Positions 1 through 10,079 of a stretch of 64,000 nucleotides of DNA are shown here, piece after piece. A model generated the notes under the pieces. The model had not been told where the DNA came from. It saw only the letters and a list, made by a program, of their open reading frames with translations, and made no database searches. The DNA comes from Streptomyces sp. 1331.2 (GTDB lineage: Bacteria > Actinomycetota > Actinomycetes > Streptomycetales > Streptomycetaceae): NCBI RefSeq assembly GCF_900199205.1, contig NZ_OBMJ01000001.1, forward strand, positions 5,077,001-5,141,000. The letters run 5' to 3'. Made by a program: the position numbers and the translations under genes. Each line of letters opens with the position of its first letter. Within the stretch, counting starts at the first letter, position 1.

Positions 1-91
1 CTAAATCGATAGTAAAGGTGGCAAACTGGAAAGTCAGGGCAAAGTGGTCGTTCTCACCCCGTGAGGAGCGCCTGCCGCCGCTCCGTAGACT
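1..91. other. Left-edge intergenic stretch
   Basis: The first ~60 bases are AT-richer than the rest of the window. A short inverted repeat CTCAC-ccc-GTGAG lies at about 54-66. TAGACT at 86-91 fits an actinobacterial -10 box, six bases before the GTG at 98. No gene is seen. The upstream neighbour lies outside the window. Confidence 0.4.
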
Positions 92-97
92 GTGGTC

Positions 98-1489
98 GTG
101 AGCGACAAGGCCGACCCGAACCCGTACACCATCCGCCCCGCCGACGGCGGCACCGGCGACGCCCTGCGCGACGTCGAAGTGGAACTCTCCAAGCGCTGGC
201 CGGAGAACAAGCTGGAGCCCTCGCTCGACCGGATCGAGGCGCTGATGGACATCCTGGGCCAGCCCCAGCGGTCCTTCCCCTCCATCCACATCACCGGCAC
301 CAACGGCAAGACCTCCACCGCCCGGATGATCGAGCAGCTGCTCAACACCTTCGAGCTGCGCACCGGCCGCTACACCAGCCCGCACGTGGAGTCCGTCACC
401 GAGCGGATCAGCCTGGACGGCGCCCCGATCACCCCCGAGCGCTTCGTCGAGGTCTACCGCGACATCGAGCCCTACGTGCAGATGGTCGACGCGGCGCAGC
501 CGGTGCCGATGTCCTTCTTCGAGGTGCTGACCGGCATGGCCTACGCCGCCTTCGCCGACGCCCCGGTGGACGTCGCCGTGGTCGAGGTCGGCATGGGCGG
601 CTCCTGGGACGCCACCAACGTCATCGACGCCGCCGTCGCCGTGATCACCCCGATCGGGCTGGACCACACCGACAAGCTCGGCGAGACCACCGGCGAGATC
701 GCCGTCGAGAAGTCCGGGATCATCAAGTCCGGCGCCGTCGCCGTCGTCGCCCAGCAGCAGCTCGACGCCGCCCAGGTCATCCTTCGCCGCGCCGTCGAGG
801 TGGACGCCACGGTCGCCCGCGAGGGCATGGAGTTCGGCGTGATCCGGCGCGAACTCGCCATCGGCGGCCAGCTGGTGACGCTGCGCGGACTCGGCGGCGA
901 GGAGTACGAGGACGTCTTCATCCCGCTGCACGGCGAGCACCAGGCGCACAACGCGGCGCTCGCGCTGGCCGCGGTCGAGGCCTTCTTCGGCGTCGGCGGC
1001 GCCCGCGGCGGGCAGCTCGACGTGGACAAGGTCCGCCAGGGCTTCTCCGGCGTCTCCTCGCCGGGCCGCCTGGAGGTCGTCCGCCGCAGCCCCACCGTCA
1101 TCCTGGACGCCGCGCACAACCCGCACGGCGCCCGCGCGACCGTCGCCGCCCTCACCGAGTCCTTCGGCTTCACCCGGCTCGTCGGCGTGATCGGCACCTC
1201 CGGGGACAAGGACGTGGCCGGGGTCCTGGAGGCCTTCGAGCCGATCCTGGCCGAGGTCGTCATCACCCAGAACTCCACCCACCGCGCGATGGACGTCGAC
1301 GCGCTGGCCGCCCTGGCCGTCGAGATCTTCGGCGAGGACCGCGTCCAGGTCGAGCCCCGGCTCGACGACGCCATCGCCGCCGCCGTCACCCTCGCCGAGG
1401 AGGAGGGCGACCTCGGCGGCGCCGGGGTGCTGGTCACCGGTTCGGTCATCACGGTGGGCGAGGCCCGCCTGCTGCTCGGGAGGAAGTGA
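98..1489 (+). CDS. folC: Dihydrofolate synthase / folylpolyglutamate synthase
   Basis: Mur-ligase-family enzyme that couples glutamate to dihydropteroate or folate using ATP in the cytoplasm. The N-terminal P-loop reads HITGTNGKTSTARM; further conserved segments are VVEVGMGGSWDATN and LDAAHNPHG, the latter in the C-terminal ligase domain. About 463 residues is normal for actinobacterial FolC. Two in-frame GTG codons compete, at 92 and 98. I chose 98 because TAGACT at 86-91 looks like a -10 box and would give a leaderless message starting there; 92 would abut that box. The next gene starts one base after the stop, so the two are co-transcribed. Identification is firm; only the start is uncertain. 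Confidence 0.93.
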   Translation: MSDKADPNPYTIRPADGGTGDALRDVEVELSKRWPENKLEPSLDRIEALMDILGQPQRSFPSIHITGTNGKTSTARMIEQLLNTFELRTGRYTSPHVESVTERISLDGAPITPERFVEVYRDIEPYVQMVDAAQPVPMSFFEVLTGMAYAAFADAPVDVAVVEVGMGGSWDATNVIDAAVAVITPIGLDHTDKLGETTGEIAVEKSGIIKSGAVAVVAQQQLDAAQVILRRAVEVDATVAREGMEFGVIRRELAIGGQLVTLRGLGGEEYEDVFIPLHGEHQAHNAALALAAVEAFFGVGGARGGQLDVDKVRQGFSGVSSPGRLEVVRRSPTVILDAAHNPHGARATVAALTESFGFTRLVGVIGTSGDKDVAGVLEAFEPILAEVVITQNSTHRAMDVDALAALAVEIFGEDRVQVEPRLDDAIAAAVTLAEEEGDLGGAGVLVTGSVITVGEARLLLGRK

Positions 1490-1490
1490 C

Positions 1491-1844
1491 ATGAGGACGC
1501 TCTGCTCCTCGACCCTGATCGGCGAGGCGTTGCTGATCATGTTCGCGGCACTGGTCGCGATGCGGCTCTCCGACGTCTCCGACGGGGAGATCTGGACGGT
1601 CAGCGGCATCGCGATGGCGCTGTGCATCGCGCTCTGCGGCATGATCAACCGCCCCGGCGCGGTGCAGATCGGCTGGGCACTGCAGATCGGCCTGATCGCC
1701 AGCGGCTTCATCCTGCCGACCATGTTCGGCCTCGGCGTGGTCTTCGCCGGCCTGTGGTGGTGCTCGGTGCACTACGGCCGCAAGGTCGACGCGTTCAAGG
1801 CCGCCCGGGCCGCCGCCGTCGAGGCGGCCGCCGTACAGGCCTGA
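1491..1844 (+). CDS. DUF4233 small membrane protein
   Basis: Protein of 117 residues with about three to four hydrophobic segments (roughly residues 9-26, 34-51, 58-74 and 76-90) and a short basic/alanine-rich tail, so an inner-membrane protein. It matches the DUF4233 proteins regularly found directly after folC in actinobacteria. It starts one base after the folC stop, with GGAGG (inside the folC end) as ribosome binding site, indicating translational coupling. No biochemical function is known, and nothing catalytic is visible. Confidence 0.82.
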   Translation: MRTLCSSTLIGEALLIMFAALVAMRLSDVSDGEIWTVSGIAMALCIALCGMINRPGAVQIGWALQIGLIASGFILPTMFGLGVVFAGLWWCSVHYGRKVDAFKAARAAAVEAAAVQA

Positions 1845-1952
1845 GGCCCGGACCGACGGGCCGACACGCCGTGTACGCAAGGTAACCTCTGCCGTGTCGG
1901 CCCCACGCGTCGACCCGACTGTCTGCCGAACCGAATCCCCAGGAGACGCACC

Positions 1953-2366
1953 GTGTCCCAGCGCACTCTCGTCCTGCTCAAGCCCGACGCCGTCCGCCGC
2001 GGCCTGGCCGGCGAGATCATCAGCCGCATCGAGCGCAAGGCCGGCTGGAAGCTCGCCGCCGTCGAGCTGCGCACCTTCGACCGGGCGACGCTGGAACTGC
2101 ACTACGCGGAGCACGTCGGCCGCCCGTTCTACGAGCCGCTGCTGGAGTTCATGACCTCCGGCCCGTCGATCGCGCTGATCGTCGAGGGCGAGGAGGTCGT
2201 GCCCGGCATCCGCATGCTGGCCGGCGCCACCAACCCGCTGGAGGCCGGCGCCGGCACCATCCGCGGCGACTACGCGACGATCACCCGCGAGAACCTGATC
2301 CACGCCTCGGACTCCCCGGAGTCCGCCGAGCGCGAGATCAAGATCTTCTTCCCGGCGCACGCCTGA
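1953..2366 (+). CDS. ndk: Nucleoside diphosphate kinase
   Basis: Transfers the gamma phosphate of ATP to nucleoside diphosphates through a phosphohistidine. The 137-residue length is typical. The N-terminus TLVLLKPDAVRRGLAGEI and the active-site segment NLIHASDSPESAEREI, carrying the catalytic His, are complete. The start is GTG at 1953 with AGGAG about nine bases upstream. A separate promoter is likely because TAACCT lies at 1882-1887. A strong hairpin follows the gene. Confidence 0.97.
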   Translation: MSQRTLVLLKPDAVRRGLAGEIISRIERKAGWKLAAVELRTFDRATLELHYAEHVGRPFYEPLLEFMTSGPSIALIVEGEEVVPGIRMLAGATNPLEAGAGTIRGDYATITRENLIHASDSPESAEREIKIFFPAHA

Positions 2367-2402
2367 TCCGAGCCGGGCGACGAGCCCGCAGGACCGAAGA
2401 CC

Positions 2403-2436
2403 TGCCCCGGTCGGGACCATTGGCCCGGCCGGGGCA
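2403..2436 (+). terminator. Hairpin terminator after ndk
   Basis: TGCCCCGGTCGGG pairs with CCCGGCCGGGGCA across an eight-base loop with one G-T wobble, followed by TTCTTAT. It separates ndk from the mre operon. Confidence 0.75.
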
Positions 2437-2675
2437 TTCTTATCGTGAAATAGGGAACTGGGGCTGCCGACACGGCGTCCCAATCCTCGGAGAAGCGATC
2501 ACGCTCCGGACAATGGACGGTATGCCCCGCGTCGACGTCCGTACCGCGCCGCGTGACTACGATGGACGCGACCCAAGGGCCCGGTAAGGCAGCTCAGCTG
2601 GTCTCCGCCCGAGCGTGGGCGCGCAGTCGTCCACCACCCCCATGAACTCCGAGCCCGGGAAGGCACCTACTCTCC
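2437..2675. other. ndk-mreB intergenic region
   Basis: About 240 bases without a convincing gene, presumably carrying the mre promoter. It is less GC-rich near 2436-2460. No operator or riboswitch is recognised. GGGAAGG lies about 12 bases before the mreB ATG. Confidence 0.4.
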
Positions 2676-3713
<1,038 letters not shown>

Positions 3714-3809
3714 CCACCACGAACGACAACCGACACCGACTGAACGGGCCGCCGCCCGGGCCCCACAGCCCCGGGCGGCTGCCAGGTACGAAGGGGCAGT
3801 ACCAGCACC

Positions 3810-4769
3810 GTGAGGGACACACGAGAGAGCCGGCTGCTGCTCATCCTGCTGGTGGCGGTCGCCTTCGCGCTCATCACCGTGGACATCAAGGGCGGTGAGG
3901 ACTCCCCGCTCGGCCCCGCCCGCCGCGCCGCCGCCGGCGTCCTCGGCCCGGTCGAGCGCGGCGCCGCCACCGTCGTCGACCCCGTCGCCGACACCGTCCG
4001 GGCCTTCCGCGACGCCGCCACCAACAGCGGACGCACCGACCAGCTCGCCCGCGAGAACACCGAACTTCGGCAGAAGCTCGCCTCCTCCGACATGGCCTCC
4101 GGGCGCACCAAGCAGCTGGACGACCTGCTGCGCACCGCCGGCGCCGGCGGCTACACCGTCAAGGCCGCCCAGGTCATCGCGATCGGCCCGGCCCAGGGCT
4201 TCTCCTGGACCATCACCCTCGACGCCGGCAGCGACGACGGCCTCACCCGCGACATGACGGTCATCAACGGCCAGGGCCTGGTCGGCCGGATCACCACCGT
4301 CGGACCGACCACCGCCACCGTGCTGCTCGCCTCCGACCCCGGCTTCTCGGCCGGCACCCGGCTGGAGGGCACCGGCGAGATCGGCTTCGCCTCCGGCGGC
4401 GGCGACAGCCCGATGAAGGTCTCCCTGCTCAACGGCAAGGCCCAGGTCAAGGCCGGCGACCGGCTGGTCACCTTCGGCTCGCAGAGCGGCCGCCCGTTCG
4501 TGCCCGGCGTCCCGGTCGGCAAGGTCGTCGAGGTCCAGGCCAACGCGGGCCAGCTGACCAAGACCGTCCTGGTCGAGCCCTTCGTCCAGTTCACCCGGCT
4601 GGACCTGGTCGGCGTGGTGGTCGTGCCGCCGCGCGCCGACCCGCGCGACGCCGTCCTGCCGCCCGCCCCCGCCGCCGGCCAGGGCCAGGCCCCCGCCGCG
4701 CCCGCCCCGGGCCAGGCCCCGGCCTCCACACCGGCCGCCCCGCCCGCCAAGCCCAATGGGGGGAACTGA
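3810..4769 (+). CDS. mreC: Rod-shape-determining protein MreC
   Basis: Bitopic membrane protein linking MreB to the periplasmic synthesis machinery. One transmembrane helix is near residues 8-24 (LLLILLVAVAFALITVDI), then a coiled coil at about 65-95, then the paired beta domains ending in the conserved segment GVPVGKVVEVQ near 230. A Pro/Ala/Gln-rich tail of about 40 residues (from about 280) is longer than in rod-shaped bacteria but common in streptomycetes. Start is GTG at 3810. mreD begins three bases after its stop, so the pair is coupled. Confidence 0.95.
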   Translation: MRDTRESRLLLILLVAVAFALITVDIKGGEDSPLGPARRAAAGVLGPVERGAATVVDPVADTVRAFRDAATNSGRTDQLARENTELRQKLASSDMASGRTKQLDDLLRTAGAGGYTVKAAQVIAIGPAQGFSWTITLDAGSDDGLTRDMTVINGQGLVGRITTVGPTTATVLLASDPGFSAGTRLEGTGEIGFASGGGDSPMKVSLLNGKAQVKAGDRLVTFGSQSGRPFVPGVPVGKVVEVQANAGQLTKTVLVEPFVQFTRLDLVGVVVVPPRADPRDAVLPPAPAAGQGQAPAAPAPGQAPASTPAAPPAKPNGGN

Positions 4770-4772
4770 GCC

Positions 4773-5411
4773 ATGCGCCTCGCCCGCATCCCCGTCTCCG
4801 CCGGCCTGATCCTGTTCGGCCTGATCCTCCAGGTCAGCGTCTTCGGCCGGCTCCAGCTCCCGGGAGCCACCCCGGACATACTGCTGCTCGTCGTCGTCGG
4901 CCTGGCCATGGTCTACGGGCCCACCGGCGGCTGCCTGGTCGGCTTCTCGGCCGGCCTGCTGGCCGACGTCGCACCGCCCTCCGACCACGCGATCGGCCGC
5001 TACGCGCTGGTGCTCTGCCTGATGGGCTACGCCGCCGGGCTGCTGCGCCCCGACCACGGCCGCCAGCGCTCCGTCGCCAGCGCGCTGCTGGTGGTCGGCG
5101 CCGCGGCGGTCGCCTCCACGCTGCTGTACGCGATGGTCGGCGCCCTGGTCGGCGACACCGCGGCCCGGCACGTCGGCCTCGGCGGCCTGGTGATCAGCGC
5201 CCTGCTGTACGACCTGCTGCTGGCGCCCTTCGTGGTGCCGCTGGTGATGCTGCTCGGGCGCCGCTTCGGGCGCGATCCGCTGGCCGCCGCCGACGACGAC
5301 CAGGGCGGCCCGGGCCTGGGCACGCTGGCCCGGTACCGCACCACCCGCGAGGCCTCCTCCGGCCCGAGGTACAAGAAGCGGCGCGTGCCCGGCTTCGCCC
5401 GCCGCCCGTAA
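4773..5411 (+). CDS. mreD: Rod-shape-determining protein MreD
   Basis: Polytopic membrane protein with about five to six hydrophobic helices (the first near residues 7-25) and a 50-residue charged cytoplasmic tail. At 212 residues it is longer than enterobacterial MreD because of that tail. It completes MreBCD and starts three bases after mreC. Family assignment rests on hydropathy, length and position between mreC and the class B PBP, since MreD sequences diverge strongly. Confidence 0.93.
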   Translation: MRLARIPVSAGLILFGLILQVSVFGRLQLPGATPDILLLVVVGLAMVYGPTGGCLVGFSAGLLADVAPPSDHAIGRYALVLCLMGYAAGLLRPDHGRQRSVASALLVVGAAAVASTLLYAMVGALVGDTAARHVGLGGLVISALLYDLLLAPFVVPLVMLLGRRFGRDPLAAADDDQGGPGLGTLARYRTTREASSGPRYKKRRVPGFARRP

Positions 5412-5463
5412 CCGGTCCGGCCCCGACCTCCCGACCCTCCCCGCATCCTGGAGCGCACGAGAC

Positions 5464-7791
5464 GTGAGCAACATCCCCGAGACCGGCCGCACCCGGAGGG
5501 TGACGATCCGTCTGGTGGTGCTGCAGATCCTGGTGCTGTCGCTGCTCGCCACCCTCGGCGGGCGGCTGTGGTACCTGCAGATCCGCAACGCCAAGGAGTA
5601 CACCGCCAAGGCGACCGGCAACCACATCCGCGAGGTGGTCGAACCGGCCGTCCGCGGCGAGATCCTGGACGCCTCCGGACGGGTCCTGGCCGGCAACGAG
5701 ACCCGGCTGGTGGTCTCCGTCAGCCGCACCTCGCTGCTGCAGATGAAGGACGGCGGCAAGGCCGTGCTGGCCCGGCTGGCAGACGTGCTCGGGATGCCCG
5801 CCAAGGACGTCCAGGAGAAGGTCCGGCTCTGCGACGCCAAGACCCCGCAGCCCTGCTGGAACGGTTCGCCGTACCAGCCGATCCCGGTCACCAAGGAGGC
5901 GACCACCCAGCAGGCGATGCAGATAATGGAGCGCCGCGAGGACTTCCCCGGGGTCACCGCGCAGCCCACCGCCGTACGCCGCTACACCGGCGCCGAGGGC
6001 GCCAACCTGGCCCAGGTGCTCGGCTACCTCTCGCCGGTCACCGACGAGGAGGTCAGCAAGACCGCCGCCAAGAGCGGCCTGGACCGCTACCTGCCGGCCG
6101 ACCAGATCGGCCGGGCCGGGCTGGAGTCGGTGTACGACCGCGACCTGCGCGGCACCGCCGGCATCACCAAGCTGGAGGTGGACAACCTCGGCCGGGTGAT
6201 CGGCACCGCCGGCGCCGTCGCCCCGCAGACCGGCGACAACCTGGTCACCAGCATCGACGCCCGGGTGCAGAAGGTCGTCGAGGACAACCTGGCGCAGGCC
6301 ATGAACGACGCCCGGAACACCTTCGACAAGGTCACCAACCGCAACTACGAGGCCGACTCCGGCGCCGCCGTCGTGATGGACGTGCACACCGGGCGGATCG
6401 TCGCGATGGCCAGCGCGCCGACCTACGACCCGAACCTCTGGGTGGGCGGCATCAGCGGCAAGGACTACCAGTCGCTGACCAGCAAGGAGTCCAACTTCCC
6501 GCTGCTGAACCGGGCCATACAGGGTCAGTCCGCCCCCGGCTCGACCTTCAAGGTCATCTCCACCACCGCCGCCGTGCAGGCCGGCTACCCGCTGGACGGC
6601 ACCTACCCGTGCCCGAAGAGCATGACCATCGGCGGCCGCGAGTTCAAGAACTTCGAGAGCGAGAGCTTCGGCTCCATCTCGCTGGAGAAGGCGCTGGAGG
6701 TCTCCTGCGACACCGTCTTCTACGGGCTGGCGAACGACCAGTGGATGAAGGACGGCGGCATCAAGCCGAAGAAGGAGCCGGCCGACTGGTTCTTCAAGAC
6801 CGCCCACGAGTTCGGCCTCGGCGCCAAGACCGGCATCGACCTGCCGGCCGAGGTGACCGGCCGGGTGCCGGACCGGCAGTGGAAGCAGTCCTTCTACGAC
6901 AACAACAAGGACGCCTGGTGCGCGCAGGCGCAGAAGGGCGGCAACAGCTTCTCCGACCAGATCGCCCGGGAGAACTGCGTCGACGGCTACCAGATGCGCG
7001 CCGGTGACGCCGTCAACTTCGCGATCGGGCAGGGCGACACCCTGGTCACCCCGGTCCAGATGGCCCGGATCTACTCGGCGCTGGCCAACGGCGGCACCTT
7101 CTACCGGCCGACCATCGCCAAGGCGGTGATAAGCCCGGGCGGGGACCTCGTCCGCGAGATCGCCCCGCACGAGGACGCCAAGTTCCCCGGCGACCAGAAG
7201 CTGCTGAGCTACATCAACCAGGCCACCGAGGGCGTCGTCAAGAGCGGTACCGCCGCCTGGAAGTTCACGCAGGCCGGCTGGCCGCAGGACAAGATCGCAC
7301 TGCACGCCAAGACCGGCACCGCCGAAGTCGAGGGCAAGCAGACCACCTCCTGGCTGGCCACGTACAGCAAGGACTACGCGATCATCATGACGATAAGCCA
7401 GGGTGGCACCGGCTCCGGCGGCTCCGGCGACGCCGTGCGCCGGATCTACCAGGCGCTGTACGGCGTGGACGACAAGGGCAACGTCGACAACGGCAAGGCG
7501 CTGCTGCCGACCCCGCAGGGCGAGCTGCCGAAGTTCAACCCGGACGGCACCGCGATCATCAAGCCGGCCTCCTACACCGCCGCCCCGGCCCCGGCCGGCC
7601 CGGCGGCGGGCTCCCCGGCCCCGGCCCCGGCGCTCGTGCCGGCGGCGGCGCTGCTCGACGCGGGCTCCGCGCAGGCGGTCCCGGCGCCGGCCTTCCTCGA
7701 CCAGGCGCCGCCGGCCGACCGGCCGGCGTCGTACACCGCGGCCGACGCCGCGCTCGAACCCGGACGCGGCCCGGGAAGGGGACGGGCATGA
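5464..7791 (+). CDS. mrdA: Class B penicillin-binding protein 2 (peptidoglycan transpeptidase)
   Basis: Membrane-anchored D,D-transpeptidase that crosslinks glycan strands made by the adjacent RodA. One N-terminal membrane helix is at about residues 15-37, then the PBP dimerisation domain, then the transpeptidase domain. The active-site motifs are Ser360-Thr-Phe-Lys, Ser414-Cys-Asp and Lys616-Thr-Gly. The last ~80 residues form a Pro/Ala-rich tail not needed for catalysis, typical of streptomycete homologues. Start is GTG at 5464 with GGAGCG upstream. The stop overlaps the rodA start by four bases (ATGA), giving tight coupling of transpeptidase and glycosyltransferase. Confidence 0.95.
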   Translation: MSNIPETGRTRRVTIRLVVLQILVLSLLATLGGRLWYLQIRNAKEYTAKATGNHIREVVEPAVRGEILDASGRVLAGNETRLVVSVSRTSLLQMKDGGKAVLARLADVLGMPAKDVQEKVRLCDAKTPQPCWNGSPYQPIPVTKEATTQQAMQIMERREDFPGVTAQPTAVRRYTGAEGANLAQVLGYLSPVTDEEVSKTAAKSGLDRYLPADQIGRAGLESVYDRDLRGTAGITKLEVDNLGRVIGTAGAVAPQTGDNLVTSIDARVQKVVEDNLAQAMNDARNTFDKVTNRNYEADSGAAVVMDVHTGRIVAMASAPTYDPNLWVGGISGKDYQSLTSKESNFPLLNRAIQGQSAPGSTFKVISTTAAVQAGYPLDGTYPCPKSMTIGGREFKNFESESFGSISLEKALEVSCDTVFYGLANDQWMKDGGIKPKKEPADWFFKTAHEFGLGAKTGIDLPAEVTGRVPDRQWKQSFYDNNKDAWCAQAQKGGNSFSDQIARENCVDGYQMRAGDAVNFAIGQGDTLVTPVQMARIYSALANGGTFYRPTIAKAVISPGGDLVREIAPHEDAKFPGDQKLLSYINQATEGVVKSGTAAWKFTQAGWPQDKIALHAKTGTAEVEGKQTTSWLATYSKDYAIIMTISQGGTGSGGSGDAVRRIYQALYGVDDKGNVDNGKALLPTPQGELPKFNPDGTAIIKPASYTAAPAPAGPAAGSPAPAPALVPAAALLDAGSAQAVPAPAFLDQAPPADRPASYTAADAALEPGRGPGRGRA

Positions 7792-8987
7792 CCTCCTACG
7801 GCTCCTACCGGCAGCTGCGGCTGGCCCCGCAGCGCCGCGGCGTCTCCAAGGCCCTGGCCAAGGACTCCCCGCTCTGGCGGCTGGACTGGATACTGCTGCT
7901 GGCCGCGCTGGCCCTGTCGGCCGGCAGCTCGCTGCTGGTCTGGTCGGCCACCCGCGGGCGCGAGTCGCTGACCCACGGGGACCCGCAGTACTTCCTGTAC
8001 CGGCACCTGACCAACTTCGTGGTCGGGCTGGTGCTGTGCGCGGTGGTGATAGCGATAGGGAGCCGTCGCTTCCGCACGCTGGTGCCGTTCGTGTACGTCG
8101 GCGTGATCGTGCTGCTGCTGGCGACGCTCAGCCCGCTGGGCTCCACCATCAACGGCGCACACTCGTGGATCCAGCTCGGCGGCGGCTTCTCGATCCAGCC
8201 GGCCGAGTTCGCGAAGCTGGGTATCGTGCTGGCGATGGCGGTCGTGCTGTCGGACCAGGTCGACGCGGGGGAACGGGAGTTCCCCTCGCACCGGGCGGTG
8301 TTCCGCGGCCTGGTCTGGGCCGGGCTGCCGATGTGCATAGTGCTGCTGATGCCGGACGCCGGCTCGGTGATGGTGATGGCCGCGATCGTGCTGGGCATCC
8401 TGCTCGGCTCGGGCGCGGCCAACCGCTGGGTCCTCGGGCTGCTGGTGGCGGGCGCCGCCGGGTGCGTGGCGATCTGGAAGTTCGGGCTGCTGAGCAAGTA
8501 CCAGATCGACCGCTTCGCCGCGTTCGCCAACCCGCAGCTGGACCCGAACGGCGTCGGCTACAACACCGCGCAGGCCCGGATCGCCATCGGCTCGGGCGGT
8601 CTGACCGGCAAGGGGCTGTTCCACGGGACGCAGACCACCGGGCAGTTCGTGCCGGAGCAGCAGACCGACTTCGTGTTCACCGTGGCCGGTGAGGAGCTGG
8701 GCTTCGTCGGGGCGCTGGCGATCATCCTGCTGGTCGGCGTGGTGCTGTGGCGGGCCTGCCGGATCGCCCGTCAGGCCACCGACCTGTACGGCACGATCGT
8801 GGCGGCCGGGATCATCGCCTGGCTGTCCTTCCAGGCCTTCGAGAACATCGGGATGTGCCTGGGCATCATGCCGGTCGCGGGCATCCCGCTGCCGTTCGTC
8901 TCGTACGGCGGGTCCTCGATGTTCGCGAACTGGATGGCGGTCGGGCTGCTCCAGGCGGTGCGGAGCCAGCGGCCGATAGCGGCCTGA
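7788..8987 (+). CDS. rodA: SEDS peptidoglycan glycosyltransferase RodA
   Basis: Polytopic SEDS glycosyltransferase of 399 residues with about ten membrane helices that polymerises lipid II with its cognate class B PBP. Conserved SEDS segments are visible: NGAHSWIQLGGGFSIQPAEF near residue 120 and the C-terminal GIPLPFVSYGGSSM near 365. The ATG overlaps the end of the PBP gene. A strong hairpin follows, closing the conserved mre operon. In Streptomyces this copy acts in spore-wall and lateral-wall synthesis. Confidence 0.96.
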   Translation: MTSYGSYRQLRLAPQRRGVSKALAKDSPLWRLDWILLLAALALSAGSSLLVWSATRGRESLTHGDPQYFLYRHLTNFVVGLVLCAVVIAIGSRRFRTLVPFVYVGVIVLLLATLSPLGSTINGAHSWIQLGGGFSIQPAEFAKLGIVLAMAVVLSDQVDAGEREFPSHRAVFRGLVWAGLPMCIVLLMPDAGSVMVMAAIVLGILLGSGAANRWVLGLLVAGAAGCVAIWKFGLLSKYQIDRFAAFANPQLDPNGVGYNTAQARIAIGSGGLTGKGLFHGTQTTGQFVPEQQTDFVFTVAGEELGFVGALAIILLVGVVLWRACRIARQATDLYGTIVAAGIIAWLSFQAFENIGMCLGIMPVAGIPLPFVSYGGSSMFANWMAVGLLQAVRSQRPIAA

Positions 8988-9004
8988 GCCGTGGCCCTTC
9001 CGAC

Positions 9005-9036
9005 GGGGCCGGTCCGGGACTTCCCGGGCCGGCCCC
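9005..9036. terminator. Hairpin terminator between rodA and the convergent gene
   Basis: GGGGCCGGTCCGGG pairs with CCCGGGCCGGCCCC around a four-base loop, with one G-T wobble. It can serve rodA (+) and the convergent NTF2-like gene (-), and marks the left border of the accessory region. Confidence 0.8.
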
Positions 9037-9051
9037 GCGGCGTGTGCGGGG

Positions 9052-9450
9052 TCAGACGGAGAAGCCGATCCGGGCGAGCACGCCCCAGCGGTCGTCCCGG
9101 CGGGTGAGGACGTAGACCGAGTCGAAGGAGCCGGTGCGGGCGCCGGACGCGTCGTGGCGGGCGAAGCGGACCAGGGCGTGCACCTGGTCGGGGGAGGACT
9201 GGCTCAGCTCCACGCTCTCCCAACTGCTGCGGGTCCAGCCGGAATCGACCAGCTGGGCCAGCTCGGGGGTGGAGCGCTCGACGTAGCCGGCCTCGTCCTC
9301 CCAGACCGTGACCGCGCCCTCGTGCACCCGGACGTGCGGATAGTGCAGGGTCTCGGCCCAGGCCGCCAGGTCGCGGCTGTTGAGGGCGTCGAGGAAGGCG
9401 TCGAGGGCGGCGCGGGCGGCGGCCTCGTGGGCGCGGGGTTCGGCGGACAC
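9052..9450 (-). CDS. NTF2/SnoaL-like fold protein
   Basis: A protein of about 132 residues with the layout of an NTF2-like small domain: an N-terminal helix (EPRAHEAAARAALDAFLDAL), then NSRDLAAWAETLHYPHVRV and C-terminal strands ending DSVYVLTRRDDRWGVLARIGF. Members of this fold bind or transform small molecules, and no specific activity can be assigned. The open frame extends upstream to 9627, but that part is low-complexity Pro/Gly sequence and would approach the ArsR gene, so I chose the GTG at 9450. The gene is downstream of the ArsR gene on the same strand. Confidence 0.7.
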   Translation of the reverse strand: MSAEPRAHEAAARAALDAFLDALNSRDLAAWAETLHYPHVRVHEGAVTVWEDEAGYVERSTPELAQLVDSGWTRSSWESVELSQSSPDQVHALVRFARHDASGARTGSFDSVYVLTRRDDRWGVLARIGFSV

Positions 9451-9604
9451 GGCGGGCTCCAGGGCGGGGTGCGGACGGGAGGGTCCTGGCCAGCCTGGGC
9501 CATCGGTGCGCCCGGCGGGGCCGGGCGGCGCCGATTCAGGTCCAAAGGCCGGGGCAGAGACCGGTCGCACGGCCGAAGAGGCGCCCCGGGAGTGTCGGGG
9601 AGAA

Positions 9605-9928
9605 TCAGTGGGCGCCGGCCGGCTCACGGGTCGCGGCGCTGAGCACGGCGTCCAGCAGGCCGGGGAAGCGCAGTTCGAGGTCGTCCCGGCGCAGCGACAT
9701 CAGCCGGCGGGTGCCCTCGACCCGGGTGGTGGTGACGCCGGCCTCGCGCAGCACCTTGAGGTGGTGGGAGAGGGTGGACTTGGACAGCGGTACGTCCAGG
9801 TCGCTGCAACACTGCTCGTCGACCTCGGCCAGGCCGGTCACGATGGAGAGGCGGGCCGGGTCGCTGAGGGCGTGGAAGATCCCGGCGAGCTGGATGGATT
9901 CGGTGGCCGGGTGGCTGGGGGTGCGCAT
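9605..9928 (-). CDS. ArsR-family winged-helix transcriptional regulator
   Basis: A 107-residue winged-helix repressor. The ArsR pattern is clear: FHALSDPARLSIVTGLAE, then a recognition helix LSKSTLSHHLKVLREAGV and the wing TTRVEGTRRLMSLRR. A CC pair at residues 40-41 (DEQCCSDL) precedes the recognition helix rather than forming the classical ELCVCDL metal site, so metal sensing cannot be concluded. It is divergent from the LLM-class oxidoreductase at 10080, which it probably controls. GAGGAG lies seven bases before the ATG. Confidence 0.9.
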   Translation of the reverse strand: MRTPSHPATESIQLAGIFHALSDPARLSIVTGLAEVDEQCCSDLDVPLSKSTLSHHLKVLREAGVTTTRVEGTRRLMSLRRDDLELRFPGLLDAVLSAATREPAGAH

Positions 9929-9961
9929 GGCGGCTCCTCTGTCGTCCTGTGACGCGTGATC

Positions 9962-9992
9962 GATTGTTCGAACTTTGGCGTACTATCCAATC
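9962..9992. promoter_or_regulatory. Candidate ArsR operator between divergent ArsR and LLM genes
   Basis: AT-rich patch in GC-rich DNA, with GATTG at 9962-9966 and CAATC at 9988-9992 as inverted ends and TTCGAA at 9967-9972. TTCGAA recurs four times in the 12855-12959 intergenic region, suggesting a shared regulator. Confidence 0.45.
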
Positions 9993-10079
9993 TTAGGCAA
10001 TGGGGCCGGCCCGCACCGCCGTTCCCGCGGAAGGACACCGGATGAGCGAGCGCCGCGAGCGGACCGCCGGGAGGTGCGC